This document shows positions 51,455-60,355 of a stretch of DNA of 64,000 nucleotides, piece by piece (the first letter of the stretch is position 1; the number at the start of each line of letters is the position of its first letter). The translations under genes were made by a program, and so were the position numbers. The DNA lies in contig NZ_BBZJ01000015.1 of assembly GCF_001417775.1 (NCBI RefSeq), positions 1 to 64,000 on the forward strand. Reading direction: 5' to 3'. Source of the DNA: Streptomyces sp. TP-A0356. GTDB lineage: Bacteria; Actinomycetota; Actinomycetes; Streptomycetales; Streptomycetaceae. The notes beneath the pieces are model-generated. The model ran no database searches. It was given only the letters and a program-made list of their open reading frames with translations, and was not told the origin of the DNA.

Positions 51455-51687
51455 CGCTCCAACGGCGGCTCCAGGGCGTCAGCCCCAAAGTCCTGACCCA
51501 GACCCCGCGCCGCCTCGAAGACTTCGGCCTCCTCGACCACACCGTCTACCCGGCCGTCCCCCCTCAACCTCCTGCGCACCTGGGTCGAGAAGAGCATCGA
51601 CAACACCAGCCCGGCGGAGCCAGGCGCGAGGTGAACGAACGCGCGGTCGACCAAGAAGTAGCTCGGCCTCGCCACCTGCCTGATCAC

Positions 51688-51975
51688 CTACCGCCACGGC
51701 CAACGCCTCTGCCAGAACCTCTGAGCCCACCTGGAACGTTGCAGGGGCCGCGCTCGGGACCATGTTCCCGTCCACAGATCCCTACCGGCGTTGCCCTCGT
51801 CATCCGAAGGGTCTCGCTGGTCGGTCTCGCCCCGGGCAGAAGCGTCCGTCTCCTGCTCGTCCAGCAGTTCCAGGAGCGCGGCTTCGGCCTTCTGCCGGTC
51901 CTCCTTGGGCAGTTCGAGAGGTGCGTTGCTGTAGACGGTGTACCGGTCGGGGTCGATGATGTCGGCGGCTCTCAA
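51688..51975 (-). CDS. Doubtful small hypothetical protein
   Basis: A 95-residue frame whose first 60 residues look protein-like (RAADIIDPDRYTVYSNAPLE, then KAEAALLELLDEQETD), while the last 25 are Arg/Trp-rich. No family recognised. It may be the 5' remnant of a larger gene whose 3' end was replaced by the adjacent IS relic. Start at the ATG 51975. Confidence 0.25.
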   Translation of the reverse strand: MRAADIIDPDRYTVYSNAPLELPKEDRQKAEAALLELLDEQETDASARGETDQRDPSDDEGNAGRDLWTGTWSRARPLQRSRWAQRFWQRRWPWR

Positions 51976-52002
51976 GGTGAACGTCAGAAGCGGGCGCCAT
52001 CC

Positions 52003-52146
52003 CTAGTCGGTGGGGTCCTGGACGCCTTCGGCGCCCCGGTGCCGGGCGGCCCAGCGGGCGAAGTCCGCGATGCGGCTGGCCGCGGCGGTCCGAGGGGCAG
52101 GCGGTAGGAACGGTTCCGGATACGGCGTGGGGTGCGGGATGGTCAT
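52003..52146 (-). CDS. 47-residue small protein coupled to the FAD hydroxylase
   Basis: The ATG at 52146 overlaps the stop of the hydroxylase gene by 4 bases (ATGA), the same coupling used throughout this operon. The peptide starts MTIPHPTPYPEPFLPPAPR and ends with a short amphipathic helix (ASRIADFARWAARHRGAEG). It has no recognised family. Coupling and codon pattern argue for translation. It is the last gene of the minus-strand operon. Confidence 0.5.
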   Translation of the reverse strand: MTIPHPTPYPEPFLPPAPRTAAASRIADFARWAARHRGAEGVQDPTD

Positions 52147-53765
52147 GGTGTGGTGCTCCTCGTCAGCGAACCGGCGGGGCGGCGGGCCGTGTGCAGCAGT
52201 GGTGCCCAGGCGGCGGTGTCGGTGAAGTAGCCGGCGCCGGCGGGGACGGTGTCCAGTACGACGCGGTCTGGGCGCAGCAGGATGGCGTGGGCCCTGCCGC
52301 TTGCCAGCCAGGCGGCGAGGGTGCCGTCGTCGCCCAGGGCGTCGATGTGGACCGTGGACGCGCCCAGGGCATCGGCCACGGCCGTCATCCGCGCGGTGGG
52401 CGGCACAGCGGTCAGCACGGCGAAGCCGTCCCCGAGGACGTCGTCCAGGCGCGCTCGCCTGCCGTCGACGATCACCCAGGGCTGCGGACAGAAGGTGCCG
52501 GCCAGCACCCGGCCGGTCAGCCGGGGACGGCGCCGTACCAGGGGACCGGCGGCCAGTACGGGGCTGAGGTCGCGGCTCACCGCCGCGGTCACGCCGGGGA
52601 TGCGGCAGGCCGCGCCCACGACGGCGCGGCGGAGTGCCGCGGCGCGGTCCTGTCCGCCGGTCATCGCCCAGCCGACGGCGACCGCGACGCGGATCATGTG
52701 GCGTGCGTGCGGCTTGCGCTCGTGCTCGTAGGTGTCCAGCAGCCGCTCGTCCGCGCCCTGTTGGAGGACGCGGGCGAGTTTCCAGGTGAGGTTGTGGGCG
52801 TCGCGCAGGCCCGCGCACAGCCCCTGCCCAATGAAGGGCGGGGTGAGGTGGGCGGCGTCGCCCAGCAGGAAGACGTGTCCCCTGCGCCACCGGTCGGCGA
52901 GGCGGGCGCGGAAGGTGTACTGCGCCTGGCGGATCACCTCGAAGTCGTCGCCCGAGGACTCGTACGGCGGCAGGTCCACCCAGGGGGCGACGAGCTCCCG
53001 CAGGCGCTCCCGCCCGTCCGGGCCGTCCAGGTGCTCGTCCTCGGGCAGCCGGAACTCCCAGCGGTAGCGGTCCTCGCCGACCCGCATGAAGGTGGCCGGC
53101 CGGGTGGGGCAGCAGATCTGCTCGGCGCCCTCCCAGGTGCGCACTCGGCGGTCGGTGCGCACGTCGATGACCCGCCAGCTCTCCTCGAAGTGCAGGTCCT
53201 CCCAAGCAGCGCCGATGGCGTCTCGAGTGACACTGCCCGCGCCGTCGCAGCCGAGGACGGCATCGGCCCACACGTGTTCGTCCTCGTCGCTGCCGTCGCG
53301 GCGGAAGGTGACCCGGACGGGTCCCGTCGGGCCGCGTGATCCGCCGGTGCCCTGAGGGACGCACACGACCTCCACCCCGCCCCGCAGCTCGCACTCCGGG
53401 CGGCGCGCCAGGGCGTCGCGCAGCAGGCGTTCCAGCTCGGGCTGGTCGAACATGCTGGTCTGCGGGAAGCCGTGGTGTCCGTGCCGGGTTCGCGGGAATT
53501 CGGCGATCACGCGGTGCCGGGCGTCCAGCAGCCGCAGCCCGCGTGCTGGGCGGGCGATGGCGGCGAACTCCTCGTGGATGCCGGCGCGCTGCAGGATCCG
53601 GCGGACCTCGTCGTCCACGACGACGGCGCGCGGTAGGGGGTAGACGTCCCGGTGGCGTTCCAGGAGGAGGCTGCGCACGCCGCGCCGGGCGAGCAGAAGG
53701 GCGGCCGTGACTCCCACGGGCCCCGCGCCGATGATCACCACCGGTCTCCGGGATGCGGCGCTCAC
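52143..53765 (-). CDS. FAD-dependent aromatic hydroxylase (MhpA-like)
   Basis: 540 residues from a GTG at 53765. FAD binding is shown by VVIIGAGPVGVTAALLLARR (GxGxxG) and by GHVFLLGDAAHLTPPFIGQG (GD motif). AVLGCDGAGSVTRDAIG is the conserved DG motif. The C-terminal thioredoxin-like domain is present. These flavoprotein monooxygenases ortho-hydroxylate phenols with NAD(P)H. It is followed by the small ORF and preceded, with a 4-bp overlap, by a fumarylacetoacetate-hydrolase-family gene, so a ring-hydroxylation/cleavage route is likely. Confidence 0.88.
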   Translation of the reverse strand: MSAASRRPVVIIGAGPVGVTAALLLARRGVRSLLLERHRDVYPLPRAVVVDDEVRRILQRAGIHEEFAAIARPARGLRLLDARHRVIAEFPRTRHGHHGFPQTSMFDQPELERLLRDALARRPECELRGGVEVVCVPQGTGGSRGPTGPVRVTFRRDGSDEDEHVWADAVLGCDGAGSVTRDAIGAAWEDLHFEESWRVIDVRTDRRVRTWEGAEQICCPTRPATFMRVGEDRYRWEFRLPEDEHLDGPDGRERLRELVAPWVDLPPYESSGDDFEVIRQAQYTFRARLADRWRRGHVFLLGDAAHLTPPFIGQGLCAGLRDAHNLTWKLARVLQQGADERLLDTYEHERKPHARHMIRVAVAVGWAMTGGQDRAAALRRAVVGAACRIPGVTAAVSRDLSPVLAAGPLVRRRPRLTGRVLAGTFCPQPWVIVDGRRARLDDVLGDGFAVLTAVPPTARMTAVADALGASTVHIDALGDDGTLAAWLASGRAHAILLRPDRVVLDTVPAGAGYFTDTAAWAPLLHTARRPAGSLTRSTTP

Positions 53766-54700
53766 ATCGCGTCCGTGACAAGCGTCCGCTGCTCGCCGAG
53801 GTCGATTCGCCCGTCCGGGGTGGCGATCGTGGCGGTGATGAGGTCACCGTTGCGCAGGTAACGGGGGTTCTTGGCCTGGCCCTTGAAGAACGCCTTCCAC
53901 TTCACTGCGGGCGGCAGCAGTGCGCTGATCTTCTCGACCGGCTTGGGCGGGGCCTTGAGAGCCGTGCCGCCGGGCGTGCCGGTCAACAGCAGGTCGCCGG
54001 GGTCGAGGGTCTGAAAGCGCGCGAGCAGGGTGAGCGCCTGCGCGGGTCCTACGATCATGTCGGCGAGCGTGCGGTCCTGGCGCGGTACACCGTTGACCGA
54101 CAGCCGCAGCCGCAGGTCGATCAGACGGTCGAAGTCCTCGGGGTCCAGCAGGGCCAGGTACGGCCCCGTGGGAGTGAAGGTCGGGTAGGACTTGCTCTCG
54201 TAGAACTGGGTCTTGGTCAGCTGCACGTCGCGGGCGCTGACGTCGTTGGTGAGGACCAGCCCGGCCACGTGACGCGGCAGGTCCCGCTCCTCCACGACGG
54301 TGCCCACCGGCACGGGGGCGCCCATGACGAGGCCGAGTTCCACCTCGTAGTCGAGGAACTTCACATGCGCGGGGCGGACGATCGTGTCGTGCGGGCCGCT
54401 GACCGAGCCGGACGCCTTGCGGAAGAAGGTGGGCGGGATCTCGCCGCGGAAGCCCGAATCGCGGGCGTGGCTGCGGTAGTTGACCATCTGGGCGACCACC
54501 CGGCAGGGGGTGGTGACCGGAGGCAGGGCCACCAGGCCGGCGACGGGCGTGCCGCTGTCGGCGGAGGCGGCGGCCTCGCGGACCGCGTCCCGGTCGGCGA
54601 GCAGCTCGGCGGTGGTGACCGCCTTGGTGCCGATACGGACGGCGCGCTCGCCACTTACGGCCCACCAGCCGTCCGTAGTGCGCAGAACATTGGTGCTCAT
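53762..54700 (-). CDS. Fumarylacetoacetate-hydrolase-family protein
   Basis: 312 residues from the ATG at 54700. The FAH barrel is visible: VKFLDYEVELGLVMGAPV with the metal Glu residues, GLVLTNDVSARDVQLTKTQF, and the terminal LLLTGTPGGTALK. Members hydrolyse or decarboxylate ring-cleavage products such as acylpyruvates. It lies between the extradiol dioxygenase and the hydroxylase with 4-bp overlaps on both sides, so it probably acts just after ring cleavage. Confidence 0.9.
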   Translation of the reverse strand: MSTNVLRTTDGWWAVSGERAVRIGTKAVTTAELLADRDAVREAAASADSGTPVAGLVALPPVTTPCRVVAQMVNYRSHARDSGFRGEIPPTFFRKASGSVSGPHDTIVRPAHVKFLDYEVELGLVMGAPVPVGTVVEERDLPRHVAGLVLTNDVSARDVQLTKTQFYESKSYPTFTPTGPYLALLDPEDFDRLIDLRLRLSVNGVPRQDRTLADMIVGPAQALTLLARFQTLDPGDLLLTGTPGGTALKAPPKPVEKISALLPPAVKWKAFFKGQAKNPRYLRNGDLITATIATPDGRIDLGEQRTLVTDAM

Positions 54701-55842
54701 GAGCTCATCGCTTTCATCAGGCCCAACAGGCGTGCGGGGTCGAGTTCGTTGTCGCCGCGCAGGGCCGTCATGACCTCGCGGAGCTTGGCGGGGGACGGGT
54801 TGGCGCCCAGGAAGTCGCGGGTGACCGGCGGGCCCCACTGGGCCAGGCCGCTCGCCGACATCGGCGCCCACCCGGGCTCGGCGTCGCAGGAGAACAGGTC
54901 GCCGTCGGCGAAGTGCTCCAGCATGAAGCGGTCGGGGTCGCGCCAGTAGTCGAAGAGCTGGCTGCCCTGGATGTGCCGGCCGATTCCCCAGCTGCGCCGG
55001 TAGCCGCGCTCGGCCAGGTACTCCCCGCCGGCGGCGATCGCGTCGAGGTCGGTGACCTGGTACGCGGAGTGGACGTAACCGGTTCCTGGCCCCAGGTGCA
55101 GGGCGAGGGTGTGGTGGTCGACGGCCAGGCTGCCCTGGTCGCAGCGGATGAACGCCATGGTCGGCCCGCGACCGCGCTGCCCGTCCAGGAACAGGAAGTC
55201 GGACACGATCATCCCGAGCGTGTCCAGGTACCAGTCCAGGGCCCGCAGGAACACGCGGGTCTCCAGCACCACGTGCCCGAGCCGCTGGACACGCGACGGC
55301 TCGCGGGGCGGTCGCTGGGTGGCGTTCGTACGCCGGGCCACGGCGCCGGTGTTGAGGATGAGCGGCTGCTGCTCCGGCAGCGCGGGCAGCTGTTCCGCGC
55401 AGTGCACCACCTGGACGGGGAAGCCGGAGGGATCGAGCAGGGCGACCGACTGTCCGCCGCCGGGTACGCCGATGTCGCGGACGGTACTGCCGGTGGCGCG
55501 GGCGAGCCGATCGAGATCGGCCCGTTCGGCCGCGCGGAACGCCGGCCCGATGAAGCGGGACGCCTGCCCCCTTCGGATGACCATGCAGGGTGAGCCCGCG
55601 AACGTGCCGCGCAGCCACAGTTCCCGCGTGGTGCGGGCGGCGATCGCGAATCCGAAGTCACGTGCGAACATCTCGGCCCTGTGCAGGTCCGGCTTCTCGA
55701 ACTCCAGCCATGCCAGGTCCGCCACCTTGATGACGGGGTTGCGCGCGCGTCCGGGGTGCTCGCCTCGCAGGGCGCCCAGCTCGCTGTGGAGGTCTTGGTG
55801 GGGCGTCTGGGGATCGGCTCTGTCAACGGGGGTGTGGGACAT
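54697..55842 (-). CDS. Extradiol (VOC-type) ring-cleavage dioxygenase
   Basis: 381 residues from the ATG at 55842. Two VOC modules are present. The catalytic half has RLGHVVLETRVFLRALDWYL (first His), GYVHSAYQVTDLDAI (second His) and RFMLEHFADGDLF (Glu), the 2-His-1-carboxylate iron site of type I extradiol enzymes. It would cleave a catechol made by the hydroxylase. It is the first gene of the minus-strand operon and is divergent from the TetR gene at 55980. Confidence 0.88.
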   Translation of the reverse strand: MSHTPVDRADPQTPHQDLHSELGALRGEHPGRARNPVIKVADLAWLEFEKPDLHRAEMFARDFGFAIAARTTRELWLRGTFAGSPCMVIRRGQASRFIGPAFRAAERADLDRLARATGSTVRDIGVPGGGQSVALLDPSGFPVQVVHCAEQLPALPEQQPLILNTGAVARRTNATQRPPREPSRVQRLGHVVLETRVFLRALDWYLDTLGMIVSDFLFLDGQRGRGPTMAFIRCDQGSLAVDHHTLALHLGPGTGYVHSAYQVTDLDAIAAGGEYLAERGYRRSWGIGRHIQGSQLFDYWRDPDRFMLEHFADGDLFSCDAEPGWAPMSASGLAQWGPPVTRDFLGANPSPAKLREVMTALRGDNELDPARLLGLMKAMSS

Positions 55843-55925
55843 GGTGTCCTCCAAGCAACACTGCCGTAATGAGGAAATCATCAACTTTGCCGTTGCTCAT
55901 CGTCAATAGAAGTAGCGCCTCGAAT

Positions 55926-55939
55926 TGATGGAATCATCA
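55926..55939. promoter_or_regulatory. TetR-type palindrome in the divergent region
   Basis: TGATGGAATCATCA is a perfect 5-bp inverted repeat around GAAT. It lies 41 bases before the TetR start and 84 bases upstream of the dioxygenase start, with further ATCATC half-sites nearby. It is the likely operator. Confidence 0.65.
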
Positions 55940-55979
55940 GTCATGCAGGGATCATCGCTTCGGTTGTTACACTCGGCGT

Positions 55980-56615
55980 ATGCCGACGTCAGCCCCGCCC
56001 AAGAACCGTTTCGAGCGACGCCGCGCCGAAACCCGTCAGGCGCTCGTCCGCGCGGCCCGGCAGATCCTCGCGGAGACCGGGGACACCAGCGCCAGCATCC
56101 AGGCGATCGCCGAGCGCGCGGACGTGGGCTTCGGCTCCTTCTACAACCACTTCGCGTCGAAGACGGAGCTGTTCGACGCCGCGGTGACGGACGCGCTGGA
56201 GGAGTTCGGCCAGGTCATCGACGAGCGCGTGCAAGGGATCGAGGACCCCGCCGAGCTCGTCGCGGCGGGCTTCCGGCTCACCGCTCGCATGGCCGACTCC
56301 CACCCCGAACTCCTGCGGATCCTGCGCGACCGTGGTCTGGCCCACATTCACTCCGACCGCGGCCTGTCCCCGCGCGCCCTGCGCGACCTGGAGATCGGCA
56401 TCGCCTCGGGCCGCTTCAGCTGCCCCAACGCGACCACCGCCCTGTCCGCCGTGGGCGGGACCCTGATCTCCCTCGTGGCATTGCGGCTGGCCCGCCCCGA
56501 CCTCGACGGCGACGAGGCCGCCTCGGACCTCGCCGAAATGGTCCTGCGCATGCTCGGCGTCCCCCCGGACGACGCCCATGAGGTCACCCGGCGCCCCCTG
56601 CCCGACCTCGACTGA
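55980..56615 (+). CDS. TetR-family regulator of the aromatic-catabolism-like island
   Basis: 211 residues. The HTH is RRAETRQALVRAARQILAE then AIAERADVGFGSFYNHFASK. The rest is a helical ligand domain with VGGTLISLVALRLARPDLDG. By position between the dioxygenase operon and the ferredoxin-P450 operon, it probably controls both. The palindrome at 55926 is the candidate site. Confidence 0.9.
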   Translation: MPTSAPPKNRFERRRAETRQALVRAARQILAETGDTSASIQAIAERADVGFGSFYNHFASKTELFDAAVTDALEEFGQVIDERVQGIEDPAELVAAGFRLTARMADSHPELLRILRDRGLAHIHSDRGLSPRALRDLEIGIASGRFSCPNATTALSAVGGTLISLVALRLARPDLDGDEAASDLAEMVLRMLGVPPDDAHEVTRRPLPDLD

Positions 56616-56883
56616 CCACCGAGGGCCCGGCGTCCAGACGGCCGGACGGACCCGGGCCTCTGCGTGCTCGCACTGGAGGGTCACCTCATGTCCGCCAGGG
56701 CCGCGTCGACGCCCGCGACGGACGCGGCGTATGGAAATGTCGAGGGCACTCGTAGAGGGGCCACTGAGGTGCCTCGTCGACGTGCCTCCGCTCGGCCCTC
56801 CACCCCCGGCGCGGCCGTGCGAGGGCCCCGGACCCCCCTCATGCTGGAGACGAGGGGGTGTGGCAACGGAGGAAGGGGTGAAG

Positions 56884-57093
56884 ATGCGGACCGTTGTCGA
56901 CCTCACACGCTGCCAGGGCTATGCGCAGTGCGTGTTCCTCGCGCCGGCGGTGTTCGAGCTGCACGGCGAGGAGGGGCTGTTGTACGCCACGGCCGTACCC
57001 GACGACCAGGTGGAACGCGTACGCCAGGCCGCGGCGGCGTGCCCGGTGCAGGCGATCCTCCTGGGCGAGGAGGTGAGCGGTGGTGCCCGGTGA
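56884..57093 (+). CDS. [3Fe-4S]-type ferredoxin
   Basis: 69 residues from the ATG at 56884 with GGAAGGGG upstream. Cysteines in RCQGYAQCVF and the later ACPVQAI give the three-ligand 3Fe-4S pattern (C-x5-C, then CP), usual for P450-associated ferredoxins in actinobacteria. It would pass electrons from the reductase encoded next, with which it overlaps by 14 bases, to the P450 at 58497. Confidence 0.9.
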   Translation: MRTVVDLTRCQGYAQCVFLAPAVFELHGEEGLLYATAVPDDQVERVRQAAAACPVQAILLGEEVSGGAR

Positions 57094-58456
57094 CCTCAAG
57101 GACGGCCGCATCGTCATCGTCGGTGCGTCACTGACCGGGCTGCGGGCCGCGGAGGCGCTGCGCGAGGAGGGCTTCACCGGCTCGCTGACCGTGGTCGGGG
57201 ACGAGCCCCACCCGCCCTATGACCGGCCTCCGCTGTCCAAGCAGGTGCTGCTCGGGCAAGCGACGGCGGACACCACCGAGCTGCCGATGCGCCGGGATCC
57301 GGAGGCCGACTGGCGGCTCGGCGTACGCGCCACAGGTGTTGACCTGCTGGCGAAGAGGGTGCTGCTGGAGGACGGCGAGTCGCTGCCGTACGACCGGCTG
57401 CTGATCGCCACCGGCACCCGGGCACGGCCCTGGCCCGACCCGGAGGAGGGCGCCCTGGACGGAGTGCTCACCCTGCGTACGCGCGAGGACGGCGCAGAGC
57501 TGGCTGAGCGGCTCGCCGCGGCGCCGGAGCGGGTGCTGGTGATCGGCGCAGGCTTCACCGGCTCGGAGATCGCCTCGGCCTGCCGGGAACGGGGGCTGGA
57601 GGTCACGGTCGCCGAACGCGGTCCCGCGCCGCTGGTGGGCGCGCTCGGCGGCACCCTGTCGAAGCTCGCGGCCGTCATGCACCGCAACCACGGCGTGGAC
57701 CTGCGCACCGGGGTGACGGTCACCGCCCTGCACGGGGACCGGAACGGCAGCTTCACCGGCGCGCAGCTGTCCGACGGCAGCCGCGTCGACGCCGACGTCT
57801 GCGTCGTGGCGCTGGGGGCGATCCGCAACGTGGAGTGGCTGGCGGACTCCGGGCTGGCGGCGGGCCCGCGCGGGATCGCCTGCGACGCCGGCTGCCGGGC
57901 GTTCACCATGTACGGGATCGTCACCGACGACGTCTTCGTGGCCGGCGACGTCTCCCGCTTCCCCCACCCGCTGTTCGGCTACCAGATGCTCTCCCTGGAG
58001 CACTGGGGAAACGCGGTCGAGCAGGCCGAGGTGGCGGCCCACAACATGGTCAACCCCGGGCCGCTGCGGCGCCCGCACCTGGCCATCCCGACGTTCTGGT
58101 CGACCCAGTTCGGGCTCAACATCAAGTCGGTGGGCGTGCCCACCTACTCCGACTACGTGGTCATCGCCCAGGGCTCCCTGGAGGCGCGCCGCCTGGCCAT
58201 GGTCTACGGCTACCAAGGGCGAGTCACCGCCGCGGTCACCGTCGACATGGCCAAGTCGCTCGACTACTACCGGCACCTGATCGAGACGGCCGCTCCGTTC
58301 CCGCCCCCGCCCGGCGCGGCGGACCGTGCGATCGCGGCCGACGTCCCGATCCCGTCCGACGTACCGGATCCGTCGGGGCTGTCCCACGGCCCCACCGTGG
58401 CGCTCACCGGATACCTGCCCGACCGCCGACTGACCGTGGTGCAGCCCGCGCGCTGA
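57080..58456 (+). CDS. Ferredoxin reductase (FAD/NAD-dependent)
   Basis: 458 residues from a GTG inside the ferredoxin gene. RIVIVGASLTGLRAAEALRE binds FAD; VLVIGAGFTGSEIASACRER binds NAD(P)H; and DDVFVAGDVSRFPHPLFG is the second FAD site. The C-terminal tail of about 45 residues (rich in Pro and Ala) is longer than usual. It forms a three-gene electron-transfer and oxidation unit with the ferredoxin and the P450. Confidence 0.92.
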   Translation: MVPGDLKDGRIVIVGASLTGLRAAEALREEGFTGSLTVVGDEPHPPYDRPPLSKQVLLGQATADTTELPMRRDPEADWRLGVRATGVDLLAKRVLLEDGESLPYDRLLIATGTRARPWPDPEEGALDGVLTLRTREDGAELAERLAAAPERVLVIGAGFTGSEIASACRERGLEVTVAERGPAPLVGALGGTLSKLAAVMHRNHGVDLRTGVTVTALHGDRNGSFTGAQLSDGSRVDADVCVVALGAIRNVEWLADSGLAAGPRGIACDAGCRAFTMYGIVTDDVFVAGDVSRFPHPLFGYQMLSLEHWGNAVEQAEVAAHNMVNPGPLRRPHLAIPTFWSTQFGLNIKSVGVPTYSDYVVIAQGSLEARRLAMVYGYQGRVTAAVTVDMAKSLDYYRHLIETAAPFPPPPGAADRAIAADVPIPSDVPDPSGLSHGPTVALTGYLPDRRLTVVQPAR

Positions 58457-58496
58457 CCCGCGTCCCGTCCCACGACTCCCACCTCGAGGAGCCACC

Positions 58497-59681
58497 ATGG
58501 ACTCCGAGACCCTGCTGGCACGGATCACCGACTACGCCAGCCGCCCCAACCCCTACCCGTTGTATACGGAACTCCGGGAGGCTGGTCCCGTGGTCCGGCA
58601 GGCAGACGGCAGCTGTCTGGTCGGCACCTACTACGAGATCGCCGCTCTGCTCCACGACCCGCGGATGAGTGCCGATCCCCGCACCCGTGGCGAAGTGACC
58701 CACAAGCCGCCGTTCCTGCGGCTCGACGACCCGGAACACCACAGGCTGCGCACGCTGGCCATGCGGCCGTTCGGACCGCCGCACAGCCCGGGGCGCATCG
58801 ATGGCATGCGCGGCGAGATCGACCGGATCACCAAGGAACTGCTGGAGCCCTTCGAGGCGGGCCGTCAGGTCGACATCGTCGACGACTTCGCCTACCCGCT
58901 GCCCGTCACGGTGATCTGCCGCCTGCTCGGCGTGCCGCGCGAGGACGAGCCGCTGTTCCGGGCCTGGTCCGACGCTCTGGTCGCGGCCGCCGACGTCAGG
59001 CCCGGGGACGACTCCGCCGAGTCGGACAAGGCCGGCGACCAGGCACGGATCGAGATGGGCGGGTACCTGGTGAACCTCGCCGAGCAGCGCCGTGGCAACC
59101 CGAGCGACGACATGCTCTTCGCCTTCGTCAATGAGCCGGACCCGAACCTGCGGCTCACCCAGGAGGAACTCGCCGAGACGGCCGTGCTGCTGCTCATCGC
59201 GGGGCACGAGACCACCGTCAACCTGATCACCAACGGCGTACTCACCCTGCTGCGCCAACCCGAGCACCTGGACCACCTGCGCCGCGAACCCGACCTGCTG
59301 CCGCAAGCGGTGGAGGAACTCCTACGCTACGAACCCCCGGTCCACATGCGCGAACGCGTCCCGCTCGCCGACATCGACGTCGCCGACACCACGATCCCCG
59401 AAGGCACCTCCGTGATCCTGGTGCTGGCCTCCGGCAGCCGCGACCCCATGCGGTTCCACGAGCCCGACCGGTTCGACCCCACCCGCCCGGACAACGAGCA
59501 CTTCGGCTTCGGCAGCGGCATCCACTTCTGCTACGGCGCACCTCTGGCCCGCATCGAAGCCCAGGCCGCACTCGGCGCACTGCTCCCCCACCTCGGTACA
59601 GCCCGCCTGGTCCAGGACCCGCCCCCCTACCGCCAGAACGCCATGCTGCGCGGACCCCGCCACCTGCCCATCCAACTGTGA
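58497..59681 (+). CDS. Cytochrome P450
   Basis: 394 residues. The I-helix is LLIAGHETTVNLI, the K-helix ExxR is in AVEELLRYEPPVH, and the heme signature is FGFGSGIHFCYGAPLARIEA with the ligand Cys. There is no membrane anchor, as usual for bacterial class I P450s. With its own ferredoxin and reductase it should hydroxylate or demethylate a small substrate. The neighbouring ring-cleavage genes point to an aromatic compound; which one is not readable. Confidence 0.95.
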   Translation: MDSETLLARITDYASRPNPYPLYTELREAGPVVRQADGSCLVGTYYEIAALLHDPRMSADPRTRGEVTHKPPFLRLDDPEHHRLRTLAMRPFGPPHSPGRIDGMRGEIDRITKELLEPFEAGRQVDIVDDFAYPLPVTVICRLLGVPREDEPLFRAWSDALVAAADVRPGDDSAESDKAGDQARIEMGGYLVNLAEQRRGNPSDDMLFAFVNEPDPNLRLTQEELAETAVLLLIAGHETTVNLITNGVLTLLRQPEHLDHLRREPDLLPQAVEELLRYEPPVHMRERVPLADIDVADTTIPEGTSVILVLASGSRDPMRFHEPDRFDPTRPDNEHFGFGSGIHFCYGAPLARIEAQAALGALLPHLGTARLVQDPPPYRQNAMLRGPRHLPIQL

Positions 59682-59749
59682 AGCCGCCTCCAGGAGCGCC
59701 GGCAGGCTGCCGTTCAACGCGACCAGAACGACGACCGGGTCGACGTCCG

Positions 59750-59956
59750 ATCTGCGGGGACGACCAGGCAGCTCTCGTGCGCGTAAGCGAGTTGGTGCGG
59801 GATGTGGGCTGCGATCCCGTATCCGGCGGCGGTCTCGAACGGGCGGGACTCCTGGAAGCGACCGCCGCGCTGTTCATCGCACTGTGGGTTGGAGAGGGAG
59901 CGGATGTCCAGGCGATCGCACCTCCGCTGACCTATGCGGCCGGACCGGGTCGTTGA
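59750..59956 (+). pseudogene. C-terminal relic of an NADPH/F420-type oxidoreductase
   Basis: A short frame, RVSELVRDVGCDPVSGGGLE then RAGLLEATAALFIALWVG, resembles the C-terminal part of NADP-dependent F420 reductase-like proteins. The Rossmann half is missing, and the frame starts within unrelated sequence. It is a fragment. Confidence 0.5.
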
Positions 59957-59989
59957 GTAAGCAGCAAGAGGGCTTTCTGTCAGGAGTTC

Positions 59990-60161
59990 TAAGCACTCGC
60001 CGCAACTCGGCCAGCGTCGGCCCCCAGTCCTCCAGGTAGTGCAGCACCAAGGACGCGACCACGTCGACGAACGCACCGTCGGCGAACGGCAGGCGGTCGC
60101 TCAGGGCGACAACGTGCAGGGCTACGTCGTCACCGAGCCGCCGCCTTGCCAACGCCGACAT
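59990..60161 (-). pseudogene. SAM-dependent methyltransferase fragment
   Basis: The minus strand reads MSALARRRLGDDVALHVVAL, RLPFADGAFVDVVASLVLH and EDWGPTLAELRRVLR. These are the central motifs of a class I methyltransferase (ubiE-like), without the SAM-binding start or the C-terminal half. It is a truncated relic next to the DrrAB operators. Confidence 0.6.
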
Positions 60162-60268
60162 CCCGGCGCCGGCGTCGATGTGACGCAGGCGCCGAGTGGA
60201 CCGACGGGCTCATCCGGCGCGTGGAGGGCGGGGCGTACACCTTCGCGGGTGAGGGCGAGCCGTTCTCG

Positions 60269-60336
60269 TAGCCAAGTTTGACTAATCCGCTGAGCGGGCA
60301 TTAGCTTGTCCGGCGAGCAGTAGTCAAGATTGACTA
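60269..60336. promoter_or_regulatory. Two 16-bp operator-like sites upstream of the exporter
   Basis: TAGCCAAGTTTGACTA (60269-60284) and the perfect palindrome TAGTCAAGATTGACTA (60321-60336) lie 52 bases apart, the second 20 bases before the ABC start. TetR-type regulators of DrrAB exporters use such sites, but no regulator gene is adjacent inside the window. Confidence 0.7.
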
Positions 60337-60355
60337 CACGAGTCGGAGGAGACGC

